NCBI GenBank assembly: GCA_947454155.1
Contig: CANGIT010000008.1
Coordinates: forward strand, 102,907-166,906
Length of the DNA stretch: 64,000 nucleotides
Source of the DNA: Chitinophagaceae bacterium
Lineage (GTDB): Bacteria > Bacteroidota > Bacteroidia > Chitinophagales > Chitinophagaceae
Reading direction: 5' to 3'
The notes under the pieces are model-generated. The model made no database searches. It was not told the DNA's origin and saw only the letters and a program-made list of their open reading frames with translations. Shown here one piece after another: positions 9,413 to 18,005 of this stretch. How positions within the stretch are numbered: position 1 is the stretch's first letter; the number at the start of each line of letters is the position of its first letter. The position numbers and the translations under genes are program-made.

Positions 9413-10816
9413 TTACAATGGTATCGTCACACAAAGCAAGCAACCTTTGCCGGGTGATGATTCTATCTCCATGATGCCGCCAAAAAGCTCGGCTCTTCTT
9501 TTGATATTGGCGAGCCCAATTCCTTTTTTCACAAGATCATAATCAAAACCCACACCATCATCGTGAATGCAGAGCACCAGATTTTGCTGGTCGGCACTGA
9601 TGTCCACTTTTATATGCTGAGCCTGGGCATATTTTGAAATGTTTCTCAATTGTTCCTGCAGAATACGATATAAATTCAGCTGCAGGTCGCTATTCAACTT
9701 TTCTATCACGGAAGAAAGATCGAAGTTGAAACTGACCTCAAGCTTTTTTTCAATGTTGAAATTATCGACCAACTCTTTGAATGTATCTTCTATTGTAGTG
9801 TAGTCAAAAAATGATGGAGCCAAACGATGGGAAATGTTTCGAATCTCTTCCAGGGCCAGATTGATGAATTGCTTCGACTTAAGATGCCATTGTATGGATT
9901 CAGGAGGTAGCTTGTCTTTAAGCATATCAAGGCTGAGCAAACTGCTGGCTAAAATCTGGCAAACATTGTCATGAAGCTCTGTGCCGATTTCGAACCGCTC
10001 GTCTTCCTGAGTTTTAATGATCGCTTTTGTGATGCGATGCTCCATCCTAATTTTTTCTGTAACATCAATGGCGATAGCAGATTCGTATTGCCTATCATTG
10101 ATGGTAATCAAAGTGCTGTAGATGTCAACCTCAATCTGTTCTCCTGATTTCTTAAGGTGCTGGAAACGGCCTTTGTAAATCTTGTTGCTGTTGATGACCC
10201 AGTTTAGTTTCTGCATCAACTCCTCAGGGCTTAATTCTTCATTGATCAGGTCTTTGATGGTGAGTCGCAGAAACTCATCCTCATGATAACCATAATGCGC
10301 TAAGGCGGCATGGTTGACCTGCACAAATTGAAAATTCTGGATGTCCATGATCCACATGGGCTGAGGACTCAACTGAAACAGGTTGCTGTATCTTTTTTCC
10401 GACTCTTCGAGCTGCAGGTTGGTTTTTTTGCGCTCAATATTGTACATGATGCTTTTGTACAGCGAAGTGGAGTTGATATCGTCTTTCAGCAGATAATCTG
10501 AAACTTTTAGCGATAAAGAACGAACGCTGAAATCAAGATCGGCATAGCCGGTAAGAATAATCACAGGTACATCGGGGCGAAAGGCAATTACTTCCCTTAT
10601 CAGTTCTTCACCTGTTTTATCGGGAAGGGTAAGGTCCAGTAAAATAACATCAAATGAAATGTCATGATTGGATAGCAAGGGAATCGCTTCGTTGTATTTT
10701 TTGGCGTGTATCACTTCCGGCATCAACATCTGCTCTTCGAGGTAATCTTTAATGAGCAGAAAATCGCCCATGTTGTCTTCTATAACCAGTATCTGAAGTT
10801 TTTTGCTCTCCTTCAT
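9413..10816 (-). CDS. Hybrid REC-PAS-HisKA_3 histidine kinase
   Basis: 467-residue soluble protein. Residues about 8-125 form a receiver with Asp61 (ILLDLTLPDKTGEE) and a Lys in DYLLKDD. A PAS domain covers about 140-258 (FQLSPQPMWIMDI to AIDVTEK). The transmitter is of the HisKA_3 type: His282 in IGTELHDNVCQIL, with a HATPase domain at the end (DDGVGFD, GIGLANIKRRAELFGG). An N-terminal receiver feeding a kinase suggests input by phosphotransfer from another kinase, plausibly the upstream HNOBA kinase. The gene lies 5 bases after a receiver gene in the H-NOX operon. The kinase type usually pairs with LuxR/NarL regulators, none of which is present here. Confidence 0.9.
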   Translation of the reverse strand: MKESKKLQILVIEDNMGDFLLIKDYLEEQMLMPEVIHAKKYNEAIPLLSNHDISFDVILLDLTLPDKTGEELIREVIAFRPDVPVIILTGYADLDFSVRSLSLKVSDYLLKDDINSTSLYKSIMYNIERKKTNLQLEESEKRYSNLFQLSPQPMWIMDIQNFQFVQVNHAALAHYGYHEDEFLRLTIKDLINEELSPEELMQKLNWVINSNKIYKGRFQHLKKSGEQIEVDIYSTLITINDRQYESAIAIDVTEKIRMEHRITKAIIKTQEDERFEIGTELHDNVCQILASSLLSLDMLKDKLPPESIQWHLKSKQFINLALEEIRNISHRLAPSFFDYTTIEDTFKELVDNFNIEKKLEVSFNFDLSSVIEKLNSDLQLNLYRILQEQLRNISKYAQAQHIKVDISADQQNLVLCIHDDGVGFDYDLVKKGIGLANIKRRAELFGGIMEIESSPGKGCLLCVTIPL

Positions 10817-10821
10817 GATGG

Positions 10822-11256
10822 TTATTTTTTGTGTGATGGGATAGTGGCGATGGAAAACCAGAACTCTTCCACTTTGGCGATGGTTTCCATGAATTCGGTA
10901 ACATCCACAGGCTTTGTGATATAGCAGTTGGCATGGTGCTGGTAGGAAACCTGTATGTCTCTTTCCGATGAAGAAGTAGTAAGCACCACTACGGGTACAT
11001 GTTTTAATCCTTCGTGGCTCTTGATGTGTTGCAGCACTTCCTGGCCATTCATCTTGGGCAGGTTGATGTCAAGGAAAATGATGTCCGGGAGTTTTTTCTT
11101 TTGATGGTGAAGAATGCTTTCGAGGTGTTCGATGGCAGCGCTGCCATTTTTCACCACATCTATTTCACGAACAAACTGCTGATTGTCCAGTGCTTCTTTG
11201 GTCAACAGAATGTCTCCTTCATTGTCTTCAATGAGTAAGATGCTACGATGTTTCAT
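10822..11256 (-). CDS. Rcp1-type receiver-only response regulator, H-NOX operon
   Basis: 144-residue receiver. It shows LIEDNEGDILL, phospho-acceptor Asp63 in IFLDINLPKMNG, the VVLTTSSSERD switch region and Lys in YITKPVDV. The long beta-3 approach (HHQKKKLPD) and EDNEGD are typical of the phytochrome-associated Rcp1 subgroup. An upstream in-frame TTG at 11262 is possible, but ATG at 11256 is preferred. It lies between the HNOBA kinase (48 bases upstream) and the REC-PAS-kinase (5 bases downstream). It may shuttle phosphate between them or act by protein contact. No output domain. Confidence 0.9.
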   Translation of the reverse strand: MKHRSILLIEDNEGDILLTKEALDNQQFVREIDVVKNGSAAIEHLESILHHQKKKLPDIIFLDINLPKMNGQEVLQHIKSHEGLKHVPVVVLTTSSSERDIQVSYQHHANCYITKPVDVTEFMETIAKVEEFWFSIATIPSHKK

Positions 11257-11304
11257 GTACAAGTATTAGTTGAGTGTTCCTAGATAAAGATATTATTTAT
11301 TAGG

Positions 11305-13701
11305 CTAAAAACCATTTTTTACTGCAGTACCAGTTGTTGGGCTTAAAGGTATCATGAAATGAAATCTTGATCCTTGATTCTCAGGAACACTGACCCAAAT
11401 TTTGCCGCCCATTCTTTCAATGATTTTTCGTGTGATGGCCAGGCCGATACCCGTGCCGGAATATTCATCTTTATTGTGCAAACGCTGAAAGATTTCAAAA
11501 ATCTTATTGAAGTATTGAGGCTCGATGCCAATACCGTTGTCGGTGATGATGAACTCCCACATGTTGGCTTGTAGCGTGCATTGGATGCTGATTTTTGGAG
11601 GGATGCCGGTTTGATGGTATTTCAAACTGTTGCCGATCAGGTTTTGAAACACCTGACGCATCGGTGTTTTATGCGCTTTCAATACAGGCAGTGTGTCATG
11701 AACGATGGTGGCATTCAGGTCTTTGATTTGCTGCCCCAGCAGGATTTTGATTTCTTCCACCAACGCATCGATGTCTATTTCTCCGGGTTCGTCATCCCAT
11801 TTGCCCGCCCTCGAAAATTCAAGCAGGTCGAGAATGATCTGACGCATCCTTTTGGCGCCATCGACAGCATAGTGAATATATTCTTTCGCTTTATCGTCCA
11901 GCGCACTGGCATATTTTTTCTCAAGCTGAGTCAAAAAGCTGGTCACCATGCGCAGCGGCTCCTGTAAATCATGAGAGGCCACGTAGGCAAACTGTTCCAG
12001 CTCGCTGTTGGTTTTCTTGATGGAGTCGATGGCCTCATTCAGTTTTATTTCTATCACTTTTCTTTCGGTGATGTCGATACCATAACCGATGACAAATTTC
12101 AGTTTGTTGTTTTCAAAATAAGGGTAGAAGTTCCGCATCACATAATTCATACCGCCATCAGCGTTGCGATGTTCGTCAATCCAGTTGACTTTGGCTTTCT
12201 TTTCCACCGCTTCTTCAAAGATCTCCCATCTGCGTCTTGCCATCGTGTCATCGATGTTTTTCATTCTGGCGTAGTCGAAATCGTTTTTATTGATGATCCA
12301 TTCTCTGATCTCCTTGTTCTTGATGCCAAAAGGATTGACAAAAATATAGTTGTGGTCGGGATCAAACACGGCAATGTCGGTGGGGATATTATTCAGTACA
12401 TCCTCTGTGAACTTTTTCTGTTTGATGATTTCTTCATTGGCTTTGATCAGTTCTGTAGCGTCTTTTTGAACGGATATCCAATGGGTGATTTCCTGTTTAT
12501 TATTGAAAACCGGACTGATGGAAAAATTGATCCAATAGGCCTCGCCATTTTTTTTATAATTGATGGTAGTGATTTCAGCAGGTTGTCCTTGTTTTATGGC
12601 CTCTGCCAGTTTTCTAATTTCATTTTGATCGGACTGCGGGCCCTGAAATATTTTAGGGTTTTTCCCTTTCACGTCTTCAAGTGTGTAGCCGGTTATCTTC
12701 GTGAATGCGTCATTGACATATATGATAGGATGCCCAGCGCTGGCCTTAGTAATCAATACGCTGTCTTTGGTGTGCGTGATGACGGACTCCAGTAGCTTGA
12801 GTCTTGTTTCTTCCTGTTTCTGCGTTGTGATGTCTTGCATGGATCCCAGCATTCGGATGGCCTTACCATGGTTGTTTCTTACCACAAATCCTTTGTCTGA
12901 AACAAATGCATAATGCTCATCGGCACAGAGATACCTGTATTCATCCGACCAGTTGTCATTGGTTGAATAGATGACATTATTGATGTTTTGCGTGATTCTA
13001 TCGAGGTCTTCGGGGTGGATTCGGCTTTCCCACATGTTCAGTTGCTGGGGTTCTTTTTTTGTTTCGTATCCGAAAAGTTTGAAAAAACCATCGCCATAAT
13101 AAACCTCGCCGGTTAGGATGTTCCAGTCCCATATAGCTTCAGAAGTGGCTTTGTTTACATACTCGTATCTGGTTTTGCTTTCTTCGAGTGAAGTGGTGAC
13201 TTGCTTGATTTTATCGTAAGTGATTTCAAGCTCTGTCTTTTGGTTGTTGATTTTTCGCAACAATTCCTTCAGCTCCCGATTGCTGATTTCTGCGGTGTGC
13301 AGGAGTTGCAGAAATTCCATGGTAGGGTTGTGGGGAGCAAAATCATTGATTTTAAGACCCGAGTCTGTCAGTTCATGGGTATTGCTGAACCAAGGAGCTC
13401 CCAGAAAAATTATCTTGTCTTCATTGGACAGGTATTCAAATTGTCCTCTGAATTTGATGAACTGCCTGTTCAGCATCACCACACGATTGCATAAGGATTG
13501 CAGTTCTGCAAAATCGCTCACCGCGATGCTCGGTCTTTCGAAGTTGAAATAAGTGTTGATTGGCTGGTATTGCAGTTCTGGAAACAATTTGCCTATAGAC
13601 CTTCCATGTACTTCAATTTTCATCTCACGATCGATGATCATGAAGAACGGAAATATCCTGTTGAAATTTTCGTAACTGAAGTGGACTTCTTTTGTTTGCA
13701 T
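11305..13701 (-). CDS. HNOBA-PAS histidine kinase, H-NOX partner
   Basis: 798-residue soluble kinase. Residues about 8-165 resemble the haem-NO-binding-associated (HNOBA) domain of soluble guanylate cyclase: FPFFMIIDREMKI, the IKFRGQFEYLSNEDKIIFLG stretch, and LKINDFAPHN. A coiled coil follows (about 135-185), as in cyclases. Then come three PAS domains (about 185-300, 305-425, 435-545), HisKA with His577 in YVASHDLQEPLRM, and HATPase (DNGIGIEP, GTGIGLAI). The start codon lies 3 bases after the H-NOX stop, so translation is probably coupled. The expected mechanism is H-NOX docking on HNOBA to switch kinase activity. HNOBA assignment is by eye but has several matching blocks. Confidence 0.9.
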   Translation of the reverse strand: MQTKEVHFSYENFNRIFPFFMIIDREMKIEVHGRSIGKLFPELQYQPINTYFNFERPSIAVSDFAELQSLCNRVVMLNRQFIKFRGQFEYLSNEDKIIFLGAPWFSNTHELTDSGLKINDFAPHNPTMEFLQLLHTAEISNRELKELLRKINNQKTELEITYDKIKQVTTSLEESKTRYEYVNKATSEAIWDWNILTGEVYYGDGFFKLFGYETKKEPQQLNMWESRIHPEDLDRITQNINNVIYSTNDNWSDEYRYLCADEHYAFVSDKGFVVRNNHGKAIRMLGSMQDITTQKQEETRLKLLESVITHTKDSVLITKASAGHPIIYVNDAFTKITGYTLEDVKGKNPKIFQGPQSDQNEIRKLAEAIKQGQPAEITTINYKKNGEAYWINFSISPVFNNKQEITHWISVQKDATELIKANEEIIKQKKFTEDVLNNIPTDIAVFDPDHNYIFVNPFGIKNKEIREWIINKNDFDYARMKNIDDTMARRRWEIFEEAVEKKAKVNWIDEHRNADGGMNYVMRNFYPYFENNKLKFVIGYGIDITERKVIEIKLNEAIDSIKKTNSELEQFAYVASHDLQEPLRMVTSFLTQLEKKYASALDDKAKEYIHYAVDGAKRMRQIILDLLEFSRAGKWDDEPGEIDIDALVEEIKILLGQQIKDLNATIVHDTLPVLKAHKTPMRQVFQNLIGNSLKYHQTGIPPKISIQCTLQANMWEFIITDNGIGIEPQYFNKIFEIFQRLHNKDEYSGTGIGLAITRKIIERMGGKIWVSVPENQGSRFHFMIPLSPTTGTAVKNGF

Positions 13702-13704
13702 GAA

Positions 13705-14247
13705 TTACCAGCTGACTTTAAATGTCTCGTGAGTTTCGGCTTCCTGTTGGCCTGGTATCCATTCTATCACTGCGTCGGTTTTATAAGATTTAGCCAAGCC
13801 TGATAAGAGTCCATGGACAAAGACCTTCAATCCTTTTCTTTTAGAGTGATAATGAATACAAATGCTTTTCTCTTCAACATCGCTGATGGCGAATTCGGGA
13901 GGCGTTATTTGGGGATACATCATCATCACCCGTTGGTGAAAATTAGGCAAGTTGATGAGAAATTGCATAAAGTTGTCACCACCGGATTGTAGCATGCCAC
14001 TGTATTTTTCAGTCACAGTTTTCAATATCCACCATTCTCCAAACACAAATAACACCTCGTCGACAGAAATGTTTAATTCTGCGGCAATGGCGCCGGCGAG
14101 TTGATAGGTAATGGCGTCGTCATACACTTCGGTGCTGATAAAAAAGTCGATAGGCAAGTTGCAACGCTGCTTCACGGCCTGCCATCGGCTTTCACCAAAC
14201 TGTTCGGTAACCAGTTCTTCAATTGATTTATTAATGATGCCGTACAT
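13705..14247 (-). CDS. H-NOX haem nitric-oxide sensor protein
   Basis: 180 residues, the normal length of a stand-alone H-NOX. It starts MYGIINKSIEELV, as family members do. The proximal haem ligand is His104 (NFHQRVMMMYPQ). The haem-distorting Pro is at about 117 (TPPEF), and the propionate-binding YxSxR motif is Tyr133-Ser135-Arg137 (YHSKR). By offset from YxSxR, the position of the O2-stabilising distal Tyr of Thermoanaerobacter H-NOX is Val142 here, which predicts an NO sensor that does not bind O2. It heads a minus-strand operon with the HNOBA kinase, a receiver and a hybrid kinase. Confidence 0.95.
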   Translation of the reverse strand: MYGIINKSIEELVTEQFGESRWQAVKQRCNLPIDFFISTEVYDDAITYQLAGAIAAELNISVDEVLFVFGEWWILKTVTEKYSGMLQSGGDNFMQFLINLPNFHQRVMMMYPQITPPEFAISDVEEKSICIHYHSKRKGLKVFVHGLLSGLAKSYKTDAVIEWIPGQQEAETHETFKVSW

Positions 14248-14556
14248 AAGCAGTAATCTGAATATTTGATAATTAAACCAATTTCATGAAATGTTCAATA
14301 GCATGAGTGGTGAAAATTTCAAAGGTTATTTTCAAATTAGTGAATTTATTTTAAATGAATTCAATTTTTTAAGAAAAAGGAACCTGAATGATTGTTATTC
14401 TGATTCAATTTCAATAATTTTCCAATGCTTATGTTTTATTCTTTTACCATCAACCTGCGCTCCATATATGGAAGATCAACCCGAAAGGGTTAATTATCTT
14501 TCAACTCATCCCATATCACGCATTCAGGTTATTTTTTCTCAATTAATTTTAATGAC
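14248..14556. promoter_or_regulatory. Divergent control region of H-NOX and threonine operons
   Basis: 309 bases between divergent operons. It holds a perfect 12-bp palindrome ATTTCATGAAAT at 14281-14292, 34 bases from the H-NOX start. A second, TCCATATATGGA, is at 14461-14472 upstream of thrA. A hairpin with AACCC/GGGTT arms and a GAAA loop is at 14478-14491. An 89-codon frame across the gap overlaps thrA out of frame and does not look like protein. No thr leader peptide was seen. Confidence 0.5.
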
Positions 14557-17004
14557 ATGAAGGTTTTGAAATTTGGAGGCACTTCTGTGGCTCAGTCGGA
14601 AAATATCAAAAAGGTTATTCGTATCGTATCTGCTCAGCAGCAGGCGGTTGTTGTAGTCGTATCGGCGTTGGGTGGTGTTACGGACCTCTTGTTGGATGCG
14701 GCACAGATGGCAGCCTCCGGCGATCAGCAATACGTTGATAAAATCAATCTGGTCCATCACCGTCATCAGCAATGCATCGATGAACTGCTGAGTGATGAAT
14801 TGAAAAAAGATATGTGTGAGATACTGGCTGATGCCATGACTGAAATCGGTGATATCTGTAAAGGCTTATCCATGCTGGGCGAGCTTACCCCAAGAATCAA
14901 AGACCGTATAGCCGGGTTTGGTGAATGGCTTTCTTCACAAATCATCACTGCCGCTTTCCAGTCGCAGGGGCATGCCGGTATTTGGGTAGACGCTACCAAA
15001 TTGATTGTCACCAATTCCAATTATTCATCAGCCAGTGTCAATTTCGACATTACGAACAACAATATTGCAGGCTACTTTCATAACAATAAAAACACGCTCT
15101 TCATCACGCCGGGTTTTATCGCTGCAGATGGCATGGGCATTCCCACTACCCTGGGCAGAGGCGGCTCCGATTATACAGCGGCCATTTATGCGGCGGCGCT
15201 GGATGCAGAATGTCTGGAGATATGGACGGATGTAAGCGGCATGATGACTGCGGATCCCAGGTTATGTCAGCACGTGAAAATCATTCCGCATATTTCTTAT
15301 CAGGAAGCGATGGAGCTCTCTCATTTTGGTGCCAAAGTGATATATCCGCCCACCATCCAGCCGGTAATGATCAAGGAGATTCCTGTTTGGATCAAAAACA
15401 CATTTGCGCCAGAGGATTACGGCACCTGCATCGCTTCTTCAAAACGTACAGGATTACACGAAAACAATATCATCACAGGTATCTCCAGCATGAGCAATAT
15501 CACGCTGGTGACACTTGAAGGCAGTGGTATGGTGGGTATTCCCGGATTCTCAAAAAGATTGTTCGAGGCCTTGAGCAATGAAAAAATCAACGTCATTCTG
15601 ATCACCCAAAGTTCTTCGGAACATTCCATCACGGTGGCCATCAATGCCGCCGATGCTCAAAAGGCCAATCAGGCGGTACATCTTGCTTTCCAGAATGAAA
15701 TGGCTTTGCATGTTGTAGATCCCTTGATTGTGGAAAATGGACTCTCGATAGTGGCGCTGGTAGGAGAGAACATGCAACGTCATACCGGCGTAAGTGGTCG
15801 CATGTTCAGCGCCATGGGCCGAAACGGTATCAATATCAGGGCGATTGCACAGGGCTCTTCAGAGAAAAACATTTCGGCTGTGATTGGCACTCCAGATGTG
15901 CGCAAAACCATCAACGTGCTCCATGAAGAGTTTTTTCAAACCAGTTACAAGCAAGTGAATGTTTTCATTGCAGGTACAGGTAATGTGGCCGGAAAGTTAT
16001 TGTCGCAGCTGGCCCAACAGCAATCTTTTTTACAAGACAAGATGAGGTTGCAGTTACGCGTTGCCGGTATCATCAACAGCCGCAAAATGCTGATTGATGA
16101 GTCGGGGGTGGACCTGGATGCATGGTCCGAATTGCTCAATAAGGGCACGAGCGCTTCTTTGCCCGATTTTATCGATCGCATCAACAGCATGAATCTGCGC
16201 AACAGCATTTTTGTTGATGTTACCGCTCATGAACCGGTGGCCGCCTCATACGACAGGTTGCTGGAGAAAAGCATTGCCGTGGTGGCTTGTAATAAGATTG
16301 CCGCATCTTCTGCCTATCAAAATTATCAACGCCTGAAAGGGCTGGCCCGTGAATACAATGCTCAGTTTCTATTTGAAACCAATGTGGGTGCTGGTTTGCC
16401 AATCATTGGCACCATCAACGACCTGATTCACAGTGGCGATACGATTCACCGAATTGAAGCTGTACTGAGCGGAACACTCAATTTTGTGTTCAATCATTAC
16501 GATGGTTCCAGAAAATTTGCAGCCGTGGTTCGGCAGGCACAGGAGGAAGGCTATACGGAACCCGATCCGCGTCTTGATTTGGGCGGAACAGATGTGATGC
16601 GTAAAATCATGATCCTGGCCCGTGAGGCTGGTCAGGTGATGGAGATGGAAGACATCGCCAATCAAACTTTCATGCCAGCGGCTTGTATGCGTGGTACAGT
16701 AGATGATTTTTATGTGGCCATGGAAAATCACGAAGACCATTTCAGGCAATTGTTTGAGTCAGCTCATTCACAAGGAAAGAAATTGAAATTTGTAGCCACT
16801 TATCACGAGGGCAAAGCATCCGTCGGATTGCAGCCTATTCATCCACAGCATGATTTGTTTCATCTCTATGGAAAAGATAATGTGGTGTTATTCTACACCG
16901 ATCGCTACCGCGACCAGCCGCTTGTGGTCAAAGGAGCCGGCGCAGGTGCGGAAGTGACGGCCAGTGGCGTTTTTGCCGACATCATCAGGGCTTCAAAAGT
17001 ATAA
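14557..17004 (+). CDS. thrA: Bifunctional aspartokinase / homoserine dehydrogenase
   Basis: 815 residues, the normal length of the fused enzyme. It catalyses the first and third steps from aspartate to homoserine, for threonine and methionine synthesis. The aspartokinase domain opens with MKVLKFGGTSVA and continues to about 300 (GRGGSDYTAA). Two ACT regulatory segments lie at about 315-455 (GSGMVGIPGFSKRLFEAL, VGENMQRHTGVSGRMF). The homoserine dehydrogenase begins near 463 with the dinucleotide fold FIAGTGNVAGKLL and includes TNVGAGLPIIGT. thrB starts 3 bases after the stop. Feedback inhibition by threonine is expected from the ACT domains. Confidence 0.97.
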   Translation: MKVLKFGGTSVAQSENIKKVIRIVSAQQQAVVVVVSALGGVTDLLLDAAQMAASGDQQYVDKINLVHHRHQQCIDELLSDELKKDMCEILADAMTEIGDICKGLSMLGELTPRIKDRIAGFGEWLSSQIITAAFQSQGHAGIWVDATKLIVTNSNYSSASVNFDITNNNIAGYFHNNKNTLFITPGFIAADGMGIPTTLGRGGSDYTAAIYAAALDAECLEIWTDVSGMMTADPRLCQHVKIIPHISYQEAMELSHFGAKVIYPPTIQPVMIKEIPVWIKNTFAPEDYGTCIASSKRTGLHENNIITGISSMSNITLVTLEGSGMVGIPGFSKRLFEALSNEKINVILITQSSSEHSITVAINAADAQKANQAVHLAFQNEMALHVVDPLIVENGLSIVALVGENMQRHTGVSGRMFSAMGRNGINIRAIAQGSSEKNISAVIGTPDVRKTINVLHEEFFQTSYKQVNVFIAGTGNVAGKLLSQLAQQQSFLQDKMRLQLRVAGIINSRKMLIDESGVDLDAWSELLNKGTSASLPDFIDRINSMNLRNSIFVDVTAHEPVAASYDRLLEKSIAVVACNKIAASSAYQNYQRLKGLAREYNAQFLFETNVGAGLPIIGTINDLIHSGDTIHRIEAVLSGTLNFVFNHYDGSRKFAAVVRQAQEEGYTEPDPRLDLGGTDVMRKIMILAREAGQVMEMEDIANQTFMPAACMRGTVDDFYVAMENHEDHFRQLFESAHSQGKKLKFVATYHEGKASVGLQPIHPQHDLFHLYGKDNVVLFYTDRYRDQPLVVKGAGAGAEVTASGVFADIIRASKV

Positions 17005-17007
17005 AAC

Positions 17008-17931
17008 ATGCGCTCAGTTACAGTAAAATCACCGGCTACATTGTCTAATCTCTGTTGCGGTTTCGATATTCTCGGGATGGCCTTGGAGGCGCCCTACGAC
17101 CTCATCACCATTAGCGAGTCAGCGCAATCGGGTATCCGTATCCGTCATCTGGATGCTTATGGTTTGCCTGAAGACCCGCTGCTCAATATTTCGGGCGTGG
17201 CACTTCAATCTTTCATCAATGCTTTAGGTAGCCAACAGGGATTTGATGTGGTTGTGGAAAAGAAAATAAAACCGGGCAGTGGTATCGGTTCCAGCGCGGC
17301 CAGTGCGGCCGGCGTAGTGGTGGCGGCCAATGAATTGATGGGCAGACCTTTCAACAACAATCAATTGCTTTCATTCGCCATGGACGGAGAAGTGCTGGCC
17401 AGTGGTTCTCGTCATGCCGACAATCTGGCCCCATGCATATACGGCGGTTTGGTGCTGATCAGGGATACACCTTCGTTGGATATCATTCCCTTGTCCCTGC
17501 CTCCGTTGTATGTGACCATCGTGCATCCACAGATAGAAATCAAGACATCTTACGCAAGAGAAATTTTGCCCAAGGAAATTCCACTGAAGCTCGCGGTCAA
17601 CCAATGGGCCAATGTGGCCGGACTTGTGGCAGGTTTTCAACAAGGAGATTATGAGCTGATAGGCAGATCCTTAGAGGATGTGATTGTAGAGCCTGTGCGC
17701 AGTAAATTGATTCCCGGATTTGATGAAGTGAAGCAGAAGTCGCTGGCAGCTGGCGCATTGGGTGGAGGGATTTCTGGCAGTGGTCCTTCTTTGTTCATGT
17801 TGTCCAAAGAAAAAAATTTAGCGGAAAAGGTTGCTGTTGAAATGAGCGGTGTTTTCGAAAGGCTCAACATTGAATACAAAACCTATGTTACCACTGTGGC
17901 AGCCCATGGAGTAGAGGTGCTGCATACTTGA
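17008..17931 (+). CDS. thrB: Homoserine kinase
   Basis: 307-residue GHMP-family kinase that phosphorylates homoserine for threonine synthesis. It starts MRSVTVKSPATLSNLCCGFDILG, typical of ThrB. The ATP-binding glycine/serine loop is KPGSGIGSSAASAAG (about residues 90-104). The C-terminal GHMP motif is GALGGGISGSGPSLFML. It lies between thrA (3-base gap) and thrC in a clear operon. Confidence 0.97.
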   Translation: MRSVTVKSPATLSNLCCGFDILGMALEAPYDLITISESAQSGIRIRHLDAYGLPEDPLLNISGVALQSFINALGSQQGFDVVVEKKIKPGSGIGSSAASAAGVVVAANELMGRPFNNNQLLSFAMDGEVLASGSRHADNLAPCIYGGLVLIRDTPSLDIIPLSLPPLYVTIVHPQIEIKTSYAREILPKEIPLKLAVNQWANVAGLVAGFQQGDYELIGRSLEDVIVEPVRSKLIPGFDEVKQKSLAAGALGGGISGSGPSLFMLSKEKNLAEKVAVEMSGVFERLNIEYKTYVTTVAAHGVEVLHT

Positions 17932-18005
17932 TTATTTTATTCGCTTATTTACTTGCATTTGCATCAGCTACGCTCATTGCAGTAAACATCAAATCCTCAG
18001 AAAAA

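Noticed and set aside
11581..12795. Two long plus-strand frames (128 and 274 codons) inside the HNOBA kinase region
   Set aside because: Antisense shadows of a clear histidine kinase; their composition shows no domain or signal.
13705..14247. H-NOX as an oxygen sensor
   Set aside because: The distal tyrosine needed for stable O2 binding is replaced by Val at the aligned position.
14478..14540. Threonine-operon attenuator
   Set aside because: A small hairpin is present, but there is no leader peptide rich in Thr/Ile codons and no T-run terminator.
14291..14560. 89-codon plus-strand frame between the H-NOX gene and thrA
   Set aside because: It overlaps the thrA start out of frame, covers the regulatory palindromes, and its sequence has no recognisable protein pattern.
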